This document shows positions 8,166 through 16,192 of a stretch of DNA of 64,000 nt, piece by piece (the stretch's first letter is position 1; the number at the start of each line of letters is the position of its first letter). The position numbers and the translations under genes were made by a program. Source of the stretch: Curtobacterium flaccumfaciens (GTDB taxonomy: Bacteria; Actinomycetota; Actinomycetes; Actinomycetales; Microbacteriaceae); the NCBI RefSeq assembly GCF_004361695.1, contig NZ_SNVW01000006.1:62001-126000 (forward strand), written 5' to 3'. The notes below the pieces were generated by a model, which worked only from the letters and a program-made list of their open reading frames with translations, did not search any database and was not told where the DNA came from.

Positions 8166-9830
8166 GTGAGTCCGCTCCGCACGCCAGCCAGCACGCCCCG
8201 CACCACCGATCCGGACTGGTGGCGCAACGCCGTCGTCTACCAGGTGTACCCACGCAGCTTCGCCGACACGAACGGCGACGGACTCGGCGACGTCGCCGGG
8301 ATCACGAGCCGCGTGCCGTACCTGTCGTCGCTCGGCGTCGACGCGATCTGGCTGTCGCCGTTCTTCCCCTCGCCCCTGGCCGACGGGGGCTACGACGTCG
8401 ACGACTACCGCGACGTCGACCCGAAGCTGGGGACCCTCGACGAGCTCGACGTGCTGGTGCGGACGGCGCACGAGCACGACATCCGCGTGATCGTCGACAT
8501 CGTGCCGAACCACACCTCCGACCAGCACGAGTGGTTCCGGGCTGCGCTGGCCTCGCCGCCCGGGTCGCCGGAGCGGGCGCGGTACGTCTTCCGCGACGGT
8601 GCCGGCCCGGACGGTGCCCTGCCGCCGAGCGACTGGGTCTCGAACTTCGGCGGGAGCGCCTGGACGCGCGTCGCGGACGGCGCGAGCGGACAGTGGTACC
8701 TGCACCTGTTCGCACCCGAGCAGCCCGACCTCGACTGGGAGAACCCGGAGGTCCGCGCGGACTTCGAGCGGACCCTGCGCTTCTGGTCCGACCGCGGCGT
8801 CGACGGGTTCCGCGTGGACGTCGCGCACGGGCTCGCGAAGGACCTGTCCACGCCGTACCGCCCCTCCGACGAGAAGGCGCTGCCGCTCGACGGCTCCGAC
8901 CCGCTGTACGACCGCGACGAGGTGCACGAGATCTTCGCGACGTGGCGGGGCGTGCTCGACGAGTACGACCCGCCCCGTGCGGCCGTCGCCGAGGCGTGGG
9001 CTCCCGCACCGCGCCGGGTCCTCTACGCGCGGCCCACGGAGCTCGGCCAGGCGTTCAACTTCGACCTGCTCGAGGCACCCTTCGACGCCGCAGCGTTCCG
9101 CGGCATCATCCAGCGGAACCTGGCGATGTCCGAGCAGTCCGGGGCGTCGAGCACGTGGGTGCTGTCCAACCACGACGTGGTGCGGCACGCCACCCGGTAC
9201 GGCCTGCCGACCGGCGCGGACACCGACGCCTGGCTGATGACCGACGGCACCGTGCCCGCACTCGACGCGGAGCGCGGGCTCCGGCGGGCGCGGGCGGCGA
9301 CCCTGCTCGTGCTCGCCCTGCCGGGGTCGTCGTACGTGTACCAGGGTGAGGAGCTCGGACTGCAGGAGGCCGCGGCCATCCCGCACGACCAACTGCAGGA
9401 CCCGAAGTGGATCCGCACCGGACACACCGTCAAGGGGCGCGACGGCTGCCGGGTGCCGATCCCGTGGACGACCTCGGGGCCGTCCTTCGGGTTCGGTTCG
9501 GTGGCCCCGCACCTGCCGCAGCCGGCGGACTTCGGGGCGTCGTCGGTCGAGGCGGAGGACGGTGACCCCGCGTCGACACTGACGTTCTACCGGGCGGCGA
9601 TCGCGGCGCGGCGGCGGCTGCAGCGGGGCGAGTCGCTCAGCTGGATCGACACGGACGGCGCTTCCGGGGCGCGGTCCCGCGTGGTCGCGTTCGCCCGGCA
9701 CGACGGCTGGCGCTCGGTCACGAACTTCGGCGTCGAACCGGTCCCGATGCCGGCGGGCACGGTCGTCGTCGCGTCCGGGCCGCTCGGGGACGGTGTCCTG
9801 CCGGGGGAGACGACGGTCTGGGTGGCCTGA
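8166..9830 (+). CDS. Glycoside hydrolase family 13 alpha-glucosidase
   Basis: A 554-aa cytoplasmic GH13 enzyme. The four family regions are present: VDIVPNHTS (region I), DGFRVDVAHGL (region II, catalytic Asp), AVAEAWA (region III, acid/base Glu) and VLSNHDVVRH (region IV, transition-state Asp). The opening WWRNAVVYQVYPRSFADTNGDG and the length are typical of oligo-1,6-glucosidase/alpha-glucosidase (GH13_23/30-like). It has no signal peptide and no transporter beside it. GTG 8166 is preceded by TAGGTT six bases upstream (8154-8159), consistent with a leaderless transcript. Confidence 0.93.
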   Translation: MSPLRTPASTPRTTDPDWWRNAVVYQVYPRSFADTNGDGLGDVAGITSRVPYLSSLGVDAIWLSPFFPSPLADGGYDVDDYRDVDPKLGTLDELDVLVRTAHEHDIRVIVDIVPNHTSDQHEWFRAALASPPGSPERARYVFRDGAGPDGALPPSDWVSNFGGSAWTRVADGASGQWYLHLFAPEQPDLDWENPEVRADFERTLRFWSDRGVDGFRVDVAHGLAKDLSTPYRPSDEKALPLDGSDPLYDRDEVHEIFATWRGVLDEYDPPRAAVAEAWAPAPRRVLYARPTELGQAFNFDLLEAPFDAAAFRGIIQRNLAMSEQSGASSTWVLSNHDVVRHATRYGLPTGADTDAWLMTDGTVPALDAERGLRRARAATLLVLALPGSSYVYQGEELGLQEAAAIPHDQLQDPKWIRTGHTVKGRDGCRVPIPWTTSGPSFGFGSVAPHLPQPADFGASSVEAEDGDPASTLTFYRAAIAARRRLQRGESLSWIDTDGASGARSRVVAFARHDGWRSVTNFGVEPVPMPAGTVVVASGPLGDGVLPGETTVWVA

Positions 9831-9854
9831 GGCCGCCTGGGTGCGCGAGCGCGA

Positions 9855-9887
9855 GCGCGTGCGCGTGCGCGTGCGCGTGTGCGTGCG
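9855..9887. other. Alternating purine-pyrimidine tract
   Basis: Thirty-three consecutive bases alternate G with C or T (GCGCGTGCGCGT type). Such tracts can adopt left-handed Z-DNA under negative supercoiling. It lies 25 bp after the GH13 stop in a 203-bp intergenic stretch that otherwise holds a half-copy of palindrome A (CAGCCTGGAGGCGCGGG, about 9954-9970). Confidence 0.6.
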
Positions 9888-10033
9888 GCCCGCGGGTGCG
9901 CGGACGTGTGCGCGCGCCGTGTCGGCCGTCGGTTCGTGCGCTGGTTCCTCCACAGCCTGGAGGCGCGGGCGAGCGTTCCACAGATCGGCCCGCGTCCGCC
10001 TGACGGGCACCCCTCGATCGCGACGATCGGGGC

Positions 10034-12031
10034 ATGAGAGAACCCAACACCCCAGCGACGGGCCGCCCGCCCGCCCGGTCCCGCACGGTGCGTCGGACGG
10101 CGGCGGTCGCCAGCGTCCTCACCGCCCTCGGCGTCCTCGCCGGGCCGGCGCTCGTCCCCGCCCCGTCCACCGCCGCCGAACTCGGCTTCCCCTACGTCAA
10201 CCAGTTCGACTCGGCGGCCGGCGGCTCGCTGAGCGGTGACGCGATGGTGGCCGACGGGCGTCTGCGCCTGACCGACCAGGTCCAGGACCAGGCCGGCTCG
10301 TGGTCGACCGACGACACGTTCCCGTCCGACCGTGGGCTCGAGATCGAGTTCCGGTACGCGATGCACAACGACATCGGCAACCCGGGCGCGGACGGGCTGC
10401 TGCTGTCGCTCTCCGACGGTGCGGCAGAGCAGGGCGTCGGCGCGTACGGCGCAGCGCTCGGCTACGCGTGCCGGTCCAGCACGAGCCAGGGCGGTGGCGT
10501 GCCGTGCGACCTCCCCGGCATGCCCGGCGGGTTCGCCGGCATCGCCCTCGACCACTACGGCAACTTCTCCCTGCCGCTCAACCAGTCCGGCCCCGGAGCC
10601 CGGGCGCAGTCCGTGGTCGTGCGCGGCGCGGGCGACGGTGTCACCGGCTACCGGTACGTCGAGGGCGCACAGGCTCCCGGCGGCCCCACCACCGACGGGC
10701 CACGGACCCGCACGGTGCGCGTGACGCTGCAGCCGGGGGACGCCGGCGAGCTGTTCGTCACCGTGCGACTCGACGCCGGGGACGGCCTCCGACCGGTCCT
10801 CGAGCGCGTCCCGCTCCACGGTGCCGGCCAGGGTCCGCTGCCGGACACGCTCCGGCTCGGGTTCGCAGCGGCCACCGGTTCGTACGTCAACGTGCACGAG
10901 GTCGACGCGCTCCGCGTCTGGCAGCCGGCCGACCTCGCGGTCACGCACGACCTGCCGCCCACCGTCGCCGCCGGCAGCTCGGTCGAGTACGCGGTCACGG
11001 CCACGAACGTCGGGGTGAACCCGTCCGCTCCGAGCGCTCTCGACGTCGCCGTGCCGGACGCCCTGCAGGACGTCCGCTGGACCTGCGCGCCGACCGCCGG
11101 GGACGGCACCGCGTGCGGGACACCGTCGGGCACGGGCGACGTCGACGTGCCGGTCGACCTGCCACGCGGCGGTGCGGCGACGGTGACGATCACTGGAACG
11201 CTCCCCGACGACGCGTCCGGCACGCTCGACAGCACCGCCCGGATCGACCCGGCACCGTCGATGGCCGACGTCAACGAGGCGGACAACGTCTCGACCGCCA
11301 GCGCCGTGGTCGAGGACGACCCCGACCCCGGGCCCTCGGCGCACGTCGAGACCGACAAGTCCGTCACGCCGTCGACCGGCGTCGCACCCGGTGACCAGGT
11401 CGAGTACCTCGTCACCGCACGGAACCGCGGGCCCGAGGTCGCGCAGGACGTCGGCGCGGTCGACGAACTCCCCACGGCGATGCGGTTCGTGGGATCGGAC
11501 GACGGGTGCTCCGCCGCGGGGCAGGTCGTGACGTGCTCGTCGGGGACGGCGCTCGCCGCCGGGGAGTCGACCGCGTTCCGGATCCGGGCGGTGCTCGACC
11601 CGGAGTACGTCGGTGACGGATCGGACGTCGTGAACATCGCCACCGCGACCTCGCCGACCGACCCCGACGGCGGTGATCCCTCGCCGGCCGTGGTGATCGA
11701 GGTCGTGGTGCCGGACGACGGCGGCCCGGACGACGGCGGGCCCGGTGACGGCGGGCCGGGTGACGGTCGGCCCGGCGACGAGGGCCCCGGAGGCGGCGGC
11801 CCGGGTGACGGTGGTGCCGGCGATGGCGGTCCCGGCGACCGCGGCGACGGCGCGGGCAGCCCCGGGCCCGGTCGGACGGGTGCGCTGGCGTACACCGGCG
11901 CGGAGGACCTCGGACTCCTCGCGGCCGTCGGCGGGATCGCTGTCGCTGCGGGTGGTGCCTGCTGGTGGCTGGCACGGCGGCGGGCCCGAGCCCGCTCCGC
12001 TGGACGACAGGCGCTGACCGACAGCGACTGA
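10034..12031 (+). CDS. Secreted L-type lectin-like/DUF11 surface protein with LAYTG sortase signal
   Basis: A 665-aa cell-wall-anchored protein. Residues 1-48 form a long Arg-rich signal peptide ending STAAEL. Residues about 50-300 resemble legume-lectin-like beta-sandwich domains (FPYVNQFDSAAGGS, GDAMVADGRLRLTD, NPGADGLLLSLSDG). Two DUF11/CARDB-like adhesin domains follow (VTHDLPPTVAAGSSVEYAVTATNVG near 310 and VTPSTGVAPGDQVEYLVTARNRG near 445). A Gly-Asp-Pro linker of about 50 residues spans the cell wall, then LAYTG, a hydrophobic segment and an RRRARARSAGRQ tail. LAxTG is the motif recognised by class E actinobacterial sortases; no sortase gene is in the window. Probably an adhesin or glycan-binding surface protein. 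Confidence 0.85.
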   Translation: MREPNTPATGRPPARSRTVRRTAAVASVLTALGVLAGPALVPAPSTAAELGFPYVNQFDSAAGGSLSGDAMVADGRLRLTDQVQDQAGSWSTDDTFPSDRGLEIEFRYAMHNDIGNPGADGLLLSLSDGAAEQGVGAYGAALGYACRSSTSQGGGVPCDLPGMPGGFAGIALDHYGNFSLPLNQSGPGARAQSVVVRGAGDGVTGYRYVEGAQAPGGPTTDGPRTRTVRVTLQPGDAGELFVTVRLDAGDGLRPVLERVPLHGAGQGPLPDTLRLGFAAATGSYVNVHEVDALRVWQPADLAVTHDLPPTVAAGSSVEYAVTATNVGVNPSAPSALDVAVPDALQDVRWTCAPTAGDGTACGTPSGTGDVDVPVDLPRGGAATVTITGTLPDDASGTLDSTARIDPAPSMADVNEADNVSTASAVVEDDPDPGPSAHVETDKSVTPSTGVAPGDQVEYLVTARNRGPEVAQDVGAVDELPTAMRFVGSDDGCSAAGQVVTCSSGTALAAGESTAFRIRAVLDPEYVGDGSDVVNIATATSPTDPDGGDPSPAVVIEVVVPDDGGPDDGGPGDGGPGDGRPGDEGPGGGGPGDGGAGDGGPGDRGDGAGSPGPGRTGALAYTGAEDLGLLAAVGGIAVAAGGACWWLARRRARARSAGRQALTDSD

Positions 12032-12054
12032 CGCGGGGCTCGGTCCGCCGCGCA

Positions 12055-12087
12055 CGGTGGGACGGCGTTGCAGTCGCCGTCCCACCG
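12055..12087 (+). terminator. Hairpin terminator of the surface protein gene
   Basis: A perfect 13-bp inverted repeat (12055-12067 with 12075-12087, arm CGGTGGGACGGCG) with a seven-base loop, 24 bp after the stop codon. It is followed by an irregular run of GGTGCC/GGTACC hexamers to about 12129, which contains no gene. Confidence 0.8.
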
Positions 12088-12237
12088 CACGGTGCCGGTG
12101 CCGGTACCGGTGCTGTTACCGGTGCCGGTGCGACTGCTGGTTCGAGCATCCTCAGCGGCCGGACTGCGCGAGCGGTCAGCCGTCCGATGGTCCGGCGGTA
12201 GGATCGAACCACGATCCGCATGCCCGAAAGAGGTCTC

Positions 12238-12879
12238 GTGTCCGACTCCGTGGACGACTCCGGCCAGCGCGCGCGGTACTGGCCGATCCCCGTCCTCCGG
12301 GCCGTCCCAGCCGCGATCGTGGCCCTCGTCATCACCTTCTCGTCCAACCACGCCGCTGGCTACGGCCTGCTGCTGTTCGGCGGGTTCGCGGTCGTGGACG
12401 GGCTCGTGCTGCTCCTCGCGGGTGCCACACGCCTCGCGGCGGACGGCCGCTCACGTCGGACCACCCTCGCGCAGGCCGTGATCACGCTGCTCGCGGCGGT
12501 CGCCGGCTTCACCCTGAACGGCTTCGGGCTGCCTGCGTTCATCACCGTGATCGTCGCCTGGGCCGTCCTCACCGGGGCGCTCGAGCTGACGCAGGGCCTC
12601 CGCGCTCGTCGCCGGTCGCCGTTCGCCCGCGACTGGACGACGATCGGCGGCCTCACCCTGCTGCTCGCCGTCGCCTTCCTCGTGACACCCCCCGACTACT
12701 CGCAGCAGCTCGGCGGTGTCGAGCGGGTCTCCGGCATCCTGGACGCCTCGATCGTCCTCGTCGGACTGCTCGGCGCGTACCTCGCCATCACGGCGGTCTT
12801 CCACGTGATCGCCGGCCTCTCGCACAAGTGGGGAACGGCCGTCCCGGCCGCCGCCCCGGACGGAGCACCACACGCATGA
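12238..12879 (+). CDS. DUF308-like multi-pass membrane protein
   Basis: About 213 aa with six predicted hydrophobic segments in pairs (VLRAVPAAIVALVITFSSN, GYGLLLFGGFAVVDGLVLLL, LAQAVITLLAAVAGFTLNG, FITVIVAWAVLTGALELTQG, WTTIGGLTLLLAVAFLV, SIVLVGLLGAYLAITAVFHVI), an arrangement like the HdeD/DUF308 family. GTG 12238 with AAAGAGG just upstream is preferred; an in-frame ATG at 12220 lacks a ribosome binding site. TAGGAT at 12199-12204 is a likely -10. It overlaps the next small gene by four bases (ATGA). Function unknown. Confidence 0.75.
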   Translation: MSDSVDDSGQRARYWPIPVLRAVPAAIVALVITFSSNHAAGYGLLLFGGFAVVDGLVLLLAGATRLAADGRSRRTTLAQAVITLLAAVAGFTLNGFGLPAFITVIVAWAVLTGALELTQGLRARRRSPFARDWTTIGGLTLLLAVAFLVTPPDYSQQLGGVERVSGILDASIVLVGLLGAYLAITAVFHVIAGLSHKWGTAVPAAAPDGAPHA

Positions 12880-13139
12880 CCACCCCCAGCCGTCGCGACC
12901 GCCTGCGCCCGGTCGAGCTCCTCGGGATCTCCGCGATCGTCGCGGTCTTCACCGGCCTCGTCGTGCTCTTCTCGACCCGTGAGCTCCAGCTCGCCGTGAT
13001 CTTCCTCGGCGTCGCGTTCATCGTCGTCGTGGTGGTCCTCGCGATGCTGCAGTTGGCGTCGACGAGCGACCAGGACGACAACGACATGCTCGGTGGTCAC
13101 AAGACCCCGGGTGAAGGAGACGGCGACGACTTCCACTGA
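12876..13139 (+). CDS. Small two-helix membrane protein
   Basis: An 87-aa protein beginning MTTPSRRDRLRPVELLG with two adjacent hydrophobic helices (residues about 15-35 and 37-60) and an Asp/Gly-rich acidic cytoplasmic tail. The ATG overlaps the stop codon of the DUF308-like gene as ATGA, showing translational coupling, and its 3' end overlaps the start of the MFS gene by about 46 bp in another frame. It has no recognisable family; co-translation suggests it works with the upstream membrane protein or the exporter. Confidence 0.75.
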   Translation: MTTPSRRDRLRPVELLGISAIVAVFTGLVVLFSTRELQLAVIFLGVAFIVVVVVLAMLQLASTSDQDDNDMLGGHKTPGEGDGDDFH

Positions 13140-14607
13140 GTCGGGCAGCGCCCGCACGCTGCCGTCGCGTCGCCCGGAGCAGGGCGACCCGGACCTCCCG
13201 GGCCGGTACCGCCACCGGTACCTGATCCTCGCGGTCTGCTGCATGAGCCTGTTCATCGTGTCGATGGACGCCACCGTGGTGAACGTCGCACTGCCGTCGA
13301 TCGGCCGTGAGCTCGGCAGCACGATCTCCGGCCTGCAGTGGACCATCGACGCGTACACGCTCGTCCTCGCCAGCCTGCTCCTGCTGTCCGGCTCCACCGC
13401 GGACCGGATCGGCCGGCGCCGGACGTTCCAGATCGGCCTCGCGCTGTTCACCGTGGGTTCGCTGCTGTGCTCCCTGGCTCCGACCGTCGGCTGGCTCGTC
13501 GTCTTCCGCATGCTGCAGGCCGTCGGCGGGTCGATGATGAACCCGGTCGCGATGTCGATCATCACCGCCACGTTCGACGACGCGAAGGAACGTGCCCGCG
13601 CGGTCGGCGTCTGGGGTGCGGTCGTCGGGGTGTCGATGGGGCTCGGGCCGCTCGTCGGCGGTGCGCTGACGGACTCCGTCGGGTGGCGCGCGATCTTCTG
13701 GATCAACGTGCCGATCGGCATCGCGGCGATCGTCCTGACCTTCCTGTTCGTCCCCGAGTCGAAGTCCCCGACGCCGCGTCGCCTCGACCCGCTCGGGCAG
13801 GTGCTCGTCATCGTGCTCCTCGCGACCCTCGTCGGCGGCCTCATCGAGGGCCCGCGCCTCGGCTGGACGTCACCGGCGGCGCTCGGTCTCTTCGTCGTGG
13901 CGGCAGCGTCCCTCGTCGTGTTCGTGGCCGTGGAACGTCGTCGTGCGCAGCCGCTCGTCGACGTCCGGTTCTTCCGGAGCATCCCGTTCTCGTCCGCCGT
14001 CGTCACGGCGATCGCCGCGTTCGGGGCGAACGGCGCCTTCCTGTTCCTCAACGCCCTGTACCTGCAAGAGGTCCGCGGCATGTCCCCGTTCGAGGCCGGC
14101 CTCTGGACCCTGCCCGCCGCCGTCGCGACGATGGTGGTGTCGCCGGTGTCCGGACGGCTCGTCGGGTCGGTCGGCACCCGGGTCCCGCTCGTCCTCGCGG
14201 GGATCGGCGTCGGCGGCGCCGGGGCGATCCTCACCACCATCGACGCGCACACCCCGATGTGGGTGCTCGTCGTCGCCTTCGTGCTGTTCGGATTCGGGTT
14301 CGGCATGGTGAACGCCCCCATCACGAACACCGCCGTCTCGGGGATGCCCCGCGCGCAGTCGGGTTCGGCCGCGGCCGTCGCCTCGACGAGTCGGCAGACC
14401 GGGGTCTCGCTCGGCGTCGCGCTCGCGGGGACGGTCACCGGCGCGAGTGCCGTCGCGACCGTCGGAGCCGGGTTCGCGGTGGCGACGCACGCGATGTGGT
14501 GGATCGTGCTCGGCATCGGCGTGGGGATCGTCGTGGTCGGGTTCGTGTCGACCTCGGCGGCGGCGAAGCGTTCCGTCGCGGGCATCGCGCACCTGCTCGA
14601 CGCCTGA
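13093..14607 (+). CDS. MFS transporter, DHA2 (EmrB/QacA) family
   Basis: A drug:H+ antiporter of about 500 aa with 14 predicted transmembrane helices. Motif C-like GAVVGVSMGLGPLVGGAL, motif A TADRIGRRRTFQIG, and FIVSMDATVVNVALPSIGRELG in helix 1 (the acidic D1 motif of DHA2 proteins) are all visible. It probably exports hydrophobic or cationic compounds. The start is uncertain: GTG 13093 or GTG 13111, both inside the preceding small gene and neither with a clear Shine-Dalgarno. AAGGAG at 13114-13119 has no in-frame start after it. Its overlap with the upstream genes suggests one operon. Confidence 0.88.
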   Translation: MVTRPRVKETATTSTESGSARTLPSRRPEQGDPDLPGRYRHRYLILAVCCMSLFIVSMDATVVNVALPSIGRELGSTISGLQWTIDAYTLVLASLLLLSGSTADRIGRRRTFQIGLALFTVGSLLCSLAPTVGWLVVFRMLQAVGGSMMNPVAMSIITATFDDAKERARAVGVWGAVVGVSMGLGPLVGGALTDSVGWRAIFWINVPIGIAAIVLTFLFVPESKSPTPRRLDPLGQVLVIVLLATLVGGLIEGPRLGWTSPAALGLFVVAAASLVVFVAVERRRAQPLVDVRFFRSIPFSSAVVTAIAAFGANGAFLFLNALYLQEVRGMSPFEAGLWTLPAAVATMVVSPVSGRLVGSVGTRVPLVLAGIGVGGAGAILTTIDAHTPMWVLVVAFVLFGFGFGMVNAPITNTAVSGMPRAQSGSAAAVASTSRQTGVSLGVALAGTVTGASAVATVGAGFAVATHAMWWIVLGIGVGIVVVGFVSTSAAAKRSVAGIAHLLDA

Positions 14608-14644
14608 CCCACTGCCCCGGGCGACGTCGCCGGGCGAGCGCGCC

Positions 14645-14698
14645 GGCGTACCTGGTGGAAACGGGCGTCCTGACCCTGAACTTCCGACCAGGTACGCC
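14645..14698. repeat. Inverted repeat GGCGTACCTGGT
   Basis: A perfect 12-bp arm at 14645-14656 recurs inverted at 14687-14698 across 30 bp; the similarity extends a few bases further inward (GGAA in both). Two further GGTACGCCCG copies follow by 14720. It sits between the MFS gene and the ECF sigma gene, both on the plus strand, and could be the MFS terminator or a protein-binding region upstream of the sigma gene. Confidence 0.6.
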
Positions 14699-14840
14699 CG
14701 AAACAACCCGGTACGCCCGGAACCACCCGGCACCCCACCCGGCCGGCGCCCCGCCCCGACACGCCCGGCGGTCACGATTCCGACACGGCGCTGTCAGGAT
14801 CACGCGCCCTGCCGACACCTCTGAGTGAAGGAGGTGGAAC

Positions 14841-15380
14841 GTGGACGCGACGACGGAGACGGACGAGGCGATCGTCCGTGCGATGGCACAGGGCGACAAG
14901 GGCGCACTCGCCCGCGCGTTCGACCGCTACGCCGCCACCCTCACCCGGTACGCCTGGGCGATCGCTGCCGACCGCATGGAGGTCGAGGAGATCGTGCAGG
15001 ACTCGTTCCTGACCCTCTGGCAGCGCGCGGCCACGCTCGAGCTGCCCGCGGACACGATGCTCCCGTGGCTCCTGGTCGTCTGCCGCAACCACGCCCTGAA
15101 CGCCGGCCGGAAGCGCGCCAAGCACCGGAGCGACGAGCTGCCCGAACACCTCCCGGCCCCCGAGGACCACGACGAAGCCCGTGAACGCCTCCGCTGGGTC
15201 CGTGCCGAGATCGCCGCGCTCCCCGAGACCGACCGGCGCATCTGCGAACTGTGCCTCCTCGAGGGGCACTCCTACGCCGAGGCCGCCGAGATCCTCGGCC
15301 TGACCGTGGGAGCGGTCACCCAGCGGGTCTCCCGCAACCGACGTCGACTCAAGAAGGCGGTGATGCACGATGAACACTGA
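14841..15380 (+). CDS. ECF-type RNA polymerase sigma factor
   Basis: A 179-aa sigma-70 family factor containing only regions 2 and 4. Region 2 spans about residues 20-85 (FDRYAATLTRYAWAIAADR, VEEIVQDSFLTLWQRA, where DxxQ-like contacts melt the -10), and region 4 spans about 115-170 with the helix-turn-helix EGHSYAEAAEILGLTVGAVTQRVSR. Start GTG 14841 has a near-perfect Shine-Dalgarno AAGGAGGT at 14828-14835. The stop overlaps the next gene by 11 bp, so the pair is coupled. The inducing signal is not deducible. Confidence 0.92.
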   Translation: MDATTETDEAIVRAMAQGDKGALARAFDRYAATLTRYAWAIAADRMEVEEIVQDSFLTLWQRAATLELPADTMLPWLLVVCRNHALNAGRKRAKHRSDELPEHLPAPEDHDEARERLRWVRAEIAALPETDRRICELCLLEGHSYAEAAEILGLTVGAVTQRVSRNRRRLKKAVMHDEH

Positions 15381-16122
15381 ACCTCCCGAGGGAGACGACC
15401 TGCAGCGCATGCTCGTCTCGATGAAGCGGAACGTCCTCGAGCGTGCCGCCCCGCGTCCGAAGCGACGTCGTGGTCGCTCGGGCCTGGTGATCGGCGTCGT
15501 CGCGCTCCTCGCAGTGGGCACCGCGACGGGTGCCGTCGCCCTGACGCTCGCGCAGCAGGACGAGCAGGTCGCCGCGCCGGTGCAGACGCAGGAGCCCGAG
15601 CCGGCTCCGTCCGCAACGACGCCGACGTCCGCCCCGATCACGGCGAGCCCGACGCCACGGCCCACCCCGTCGCCGAACACGGTCGCCGCGATCCCGACGA
15701 CCTGCCGGGACACCGTCCCCGCCGAGGACTACGACCGGTTCTTCGGCGAGACCCCCGTGACGGAGACCACCAACACGGAGGACAGCAGCACCGGCAGCGA
15801 CTCCGCGGACAACACCTGGACGGGCGGGGCGGCGACCATACTGTGCAGCTGGATGGACCCGCAGGCCGATGTCACCGGCCTCGGCATCGCGATCGGGACA
15901 GCTGGTCCGGGCGCGGCGGACGTGCTCGCGACCAGCTCGCTGCGGTGCGAGGACCGGAACGGCGGACGGATGTGCCAGGGCTCCGTCCGCGCCGATCCGT
16001 ACCCGGTCGACCGGGTCGCGACGTACTTCCTGCGTGGTGACACGTTCATCGTGATCACGCAGACCAACTTCCCGACGAACGGACTGCTCGACGCCGTCGT
16101 CGGGGAGATCTGGGGGGACTGA
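15370..16122 (+). CDS. Single-pass membrane protein coupled to the ECF sigma factor, candidate anti-sigma/sensor
   Basis: A 250-aa protein with an about 33-residue cytoplasmic basic segment (RPKRRRGRS), one transmembrane helix at about 36-58, a Pro/Thr/Ala-rich stalk to about 105, and a C-terminal extracytoplasmic domain with four cysteines (TCRD, LCSW, RCED, MCQG) that could form two disulphides. Translation starts inside the sigma gene. Position and topology are those of an anti-sigma factor, but the cytoplasmic segment is much shorter than a typical anti-sigma (ZAS) domain and lacks its HxxxCxxC motif, so the role is inferred from context only. The stop codon abuts palindrome A copy 4. Confidence 0.7.
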   Translation: MNTEPPEGDDLQRMLVSMKRNVLERAAPRPKRRRGRSGLVIGVVALLAVGTATGAVALTLAQQDEQVAAPVQTQEPEPAPSATTPTSAPITASPTPRPTPSPNTVAAIPTTCRDTVPAEDYDRFFGETPVTETTNTEDSSTGSDSADNTWTGGAATILCSWMDPQADVTGLGIAIGTAGPGAADVLATSSLRCEDRNGGRMCQGSVRADPYPVDRVATYFLRGDTFIVITQTNFPTNGLLDAVVGEIWGD

Positions 16123-16168
16123 CGGCCTGGAGGCGCGTGGCGGGGACGACCCGCGCCTCCAGTCCGTC
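16121..16168. repeat. Dispersed palindrome family A, copy 4
   Basis: A 48-bp imperfect copy: GACGG...CTGGAGGCGCG on the left pairs with CGCGCCTCCAG...CCGTC on the right. Its first bases form part of the TGA stop of the upstream gene. It separates that gene from the convergent LysR gene and probably terminates both. Confidence 0.82.
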
Positions 16169-16192
16169 GGTGGGTTGCGACCACCGCGACGA

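Noticed and set aside
12091..12130. GGTGCC/GGTACC hexamer array considered as a CRISPR-like or regulatory array
   Set aside because: Units are 6 bp without spacers and imperfect; it is simple-sequence DNA.
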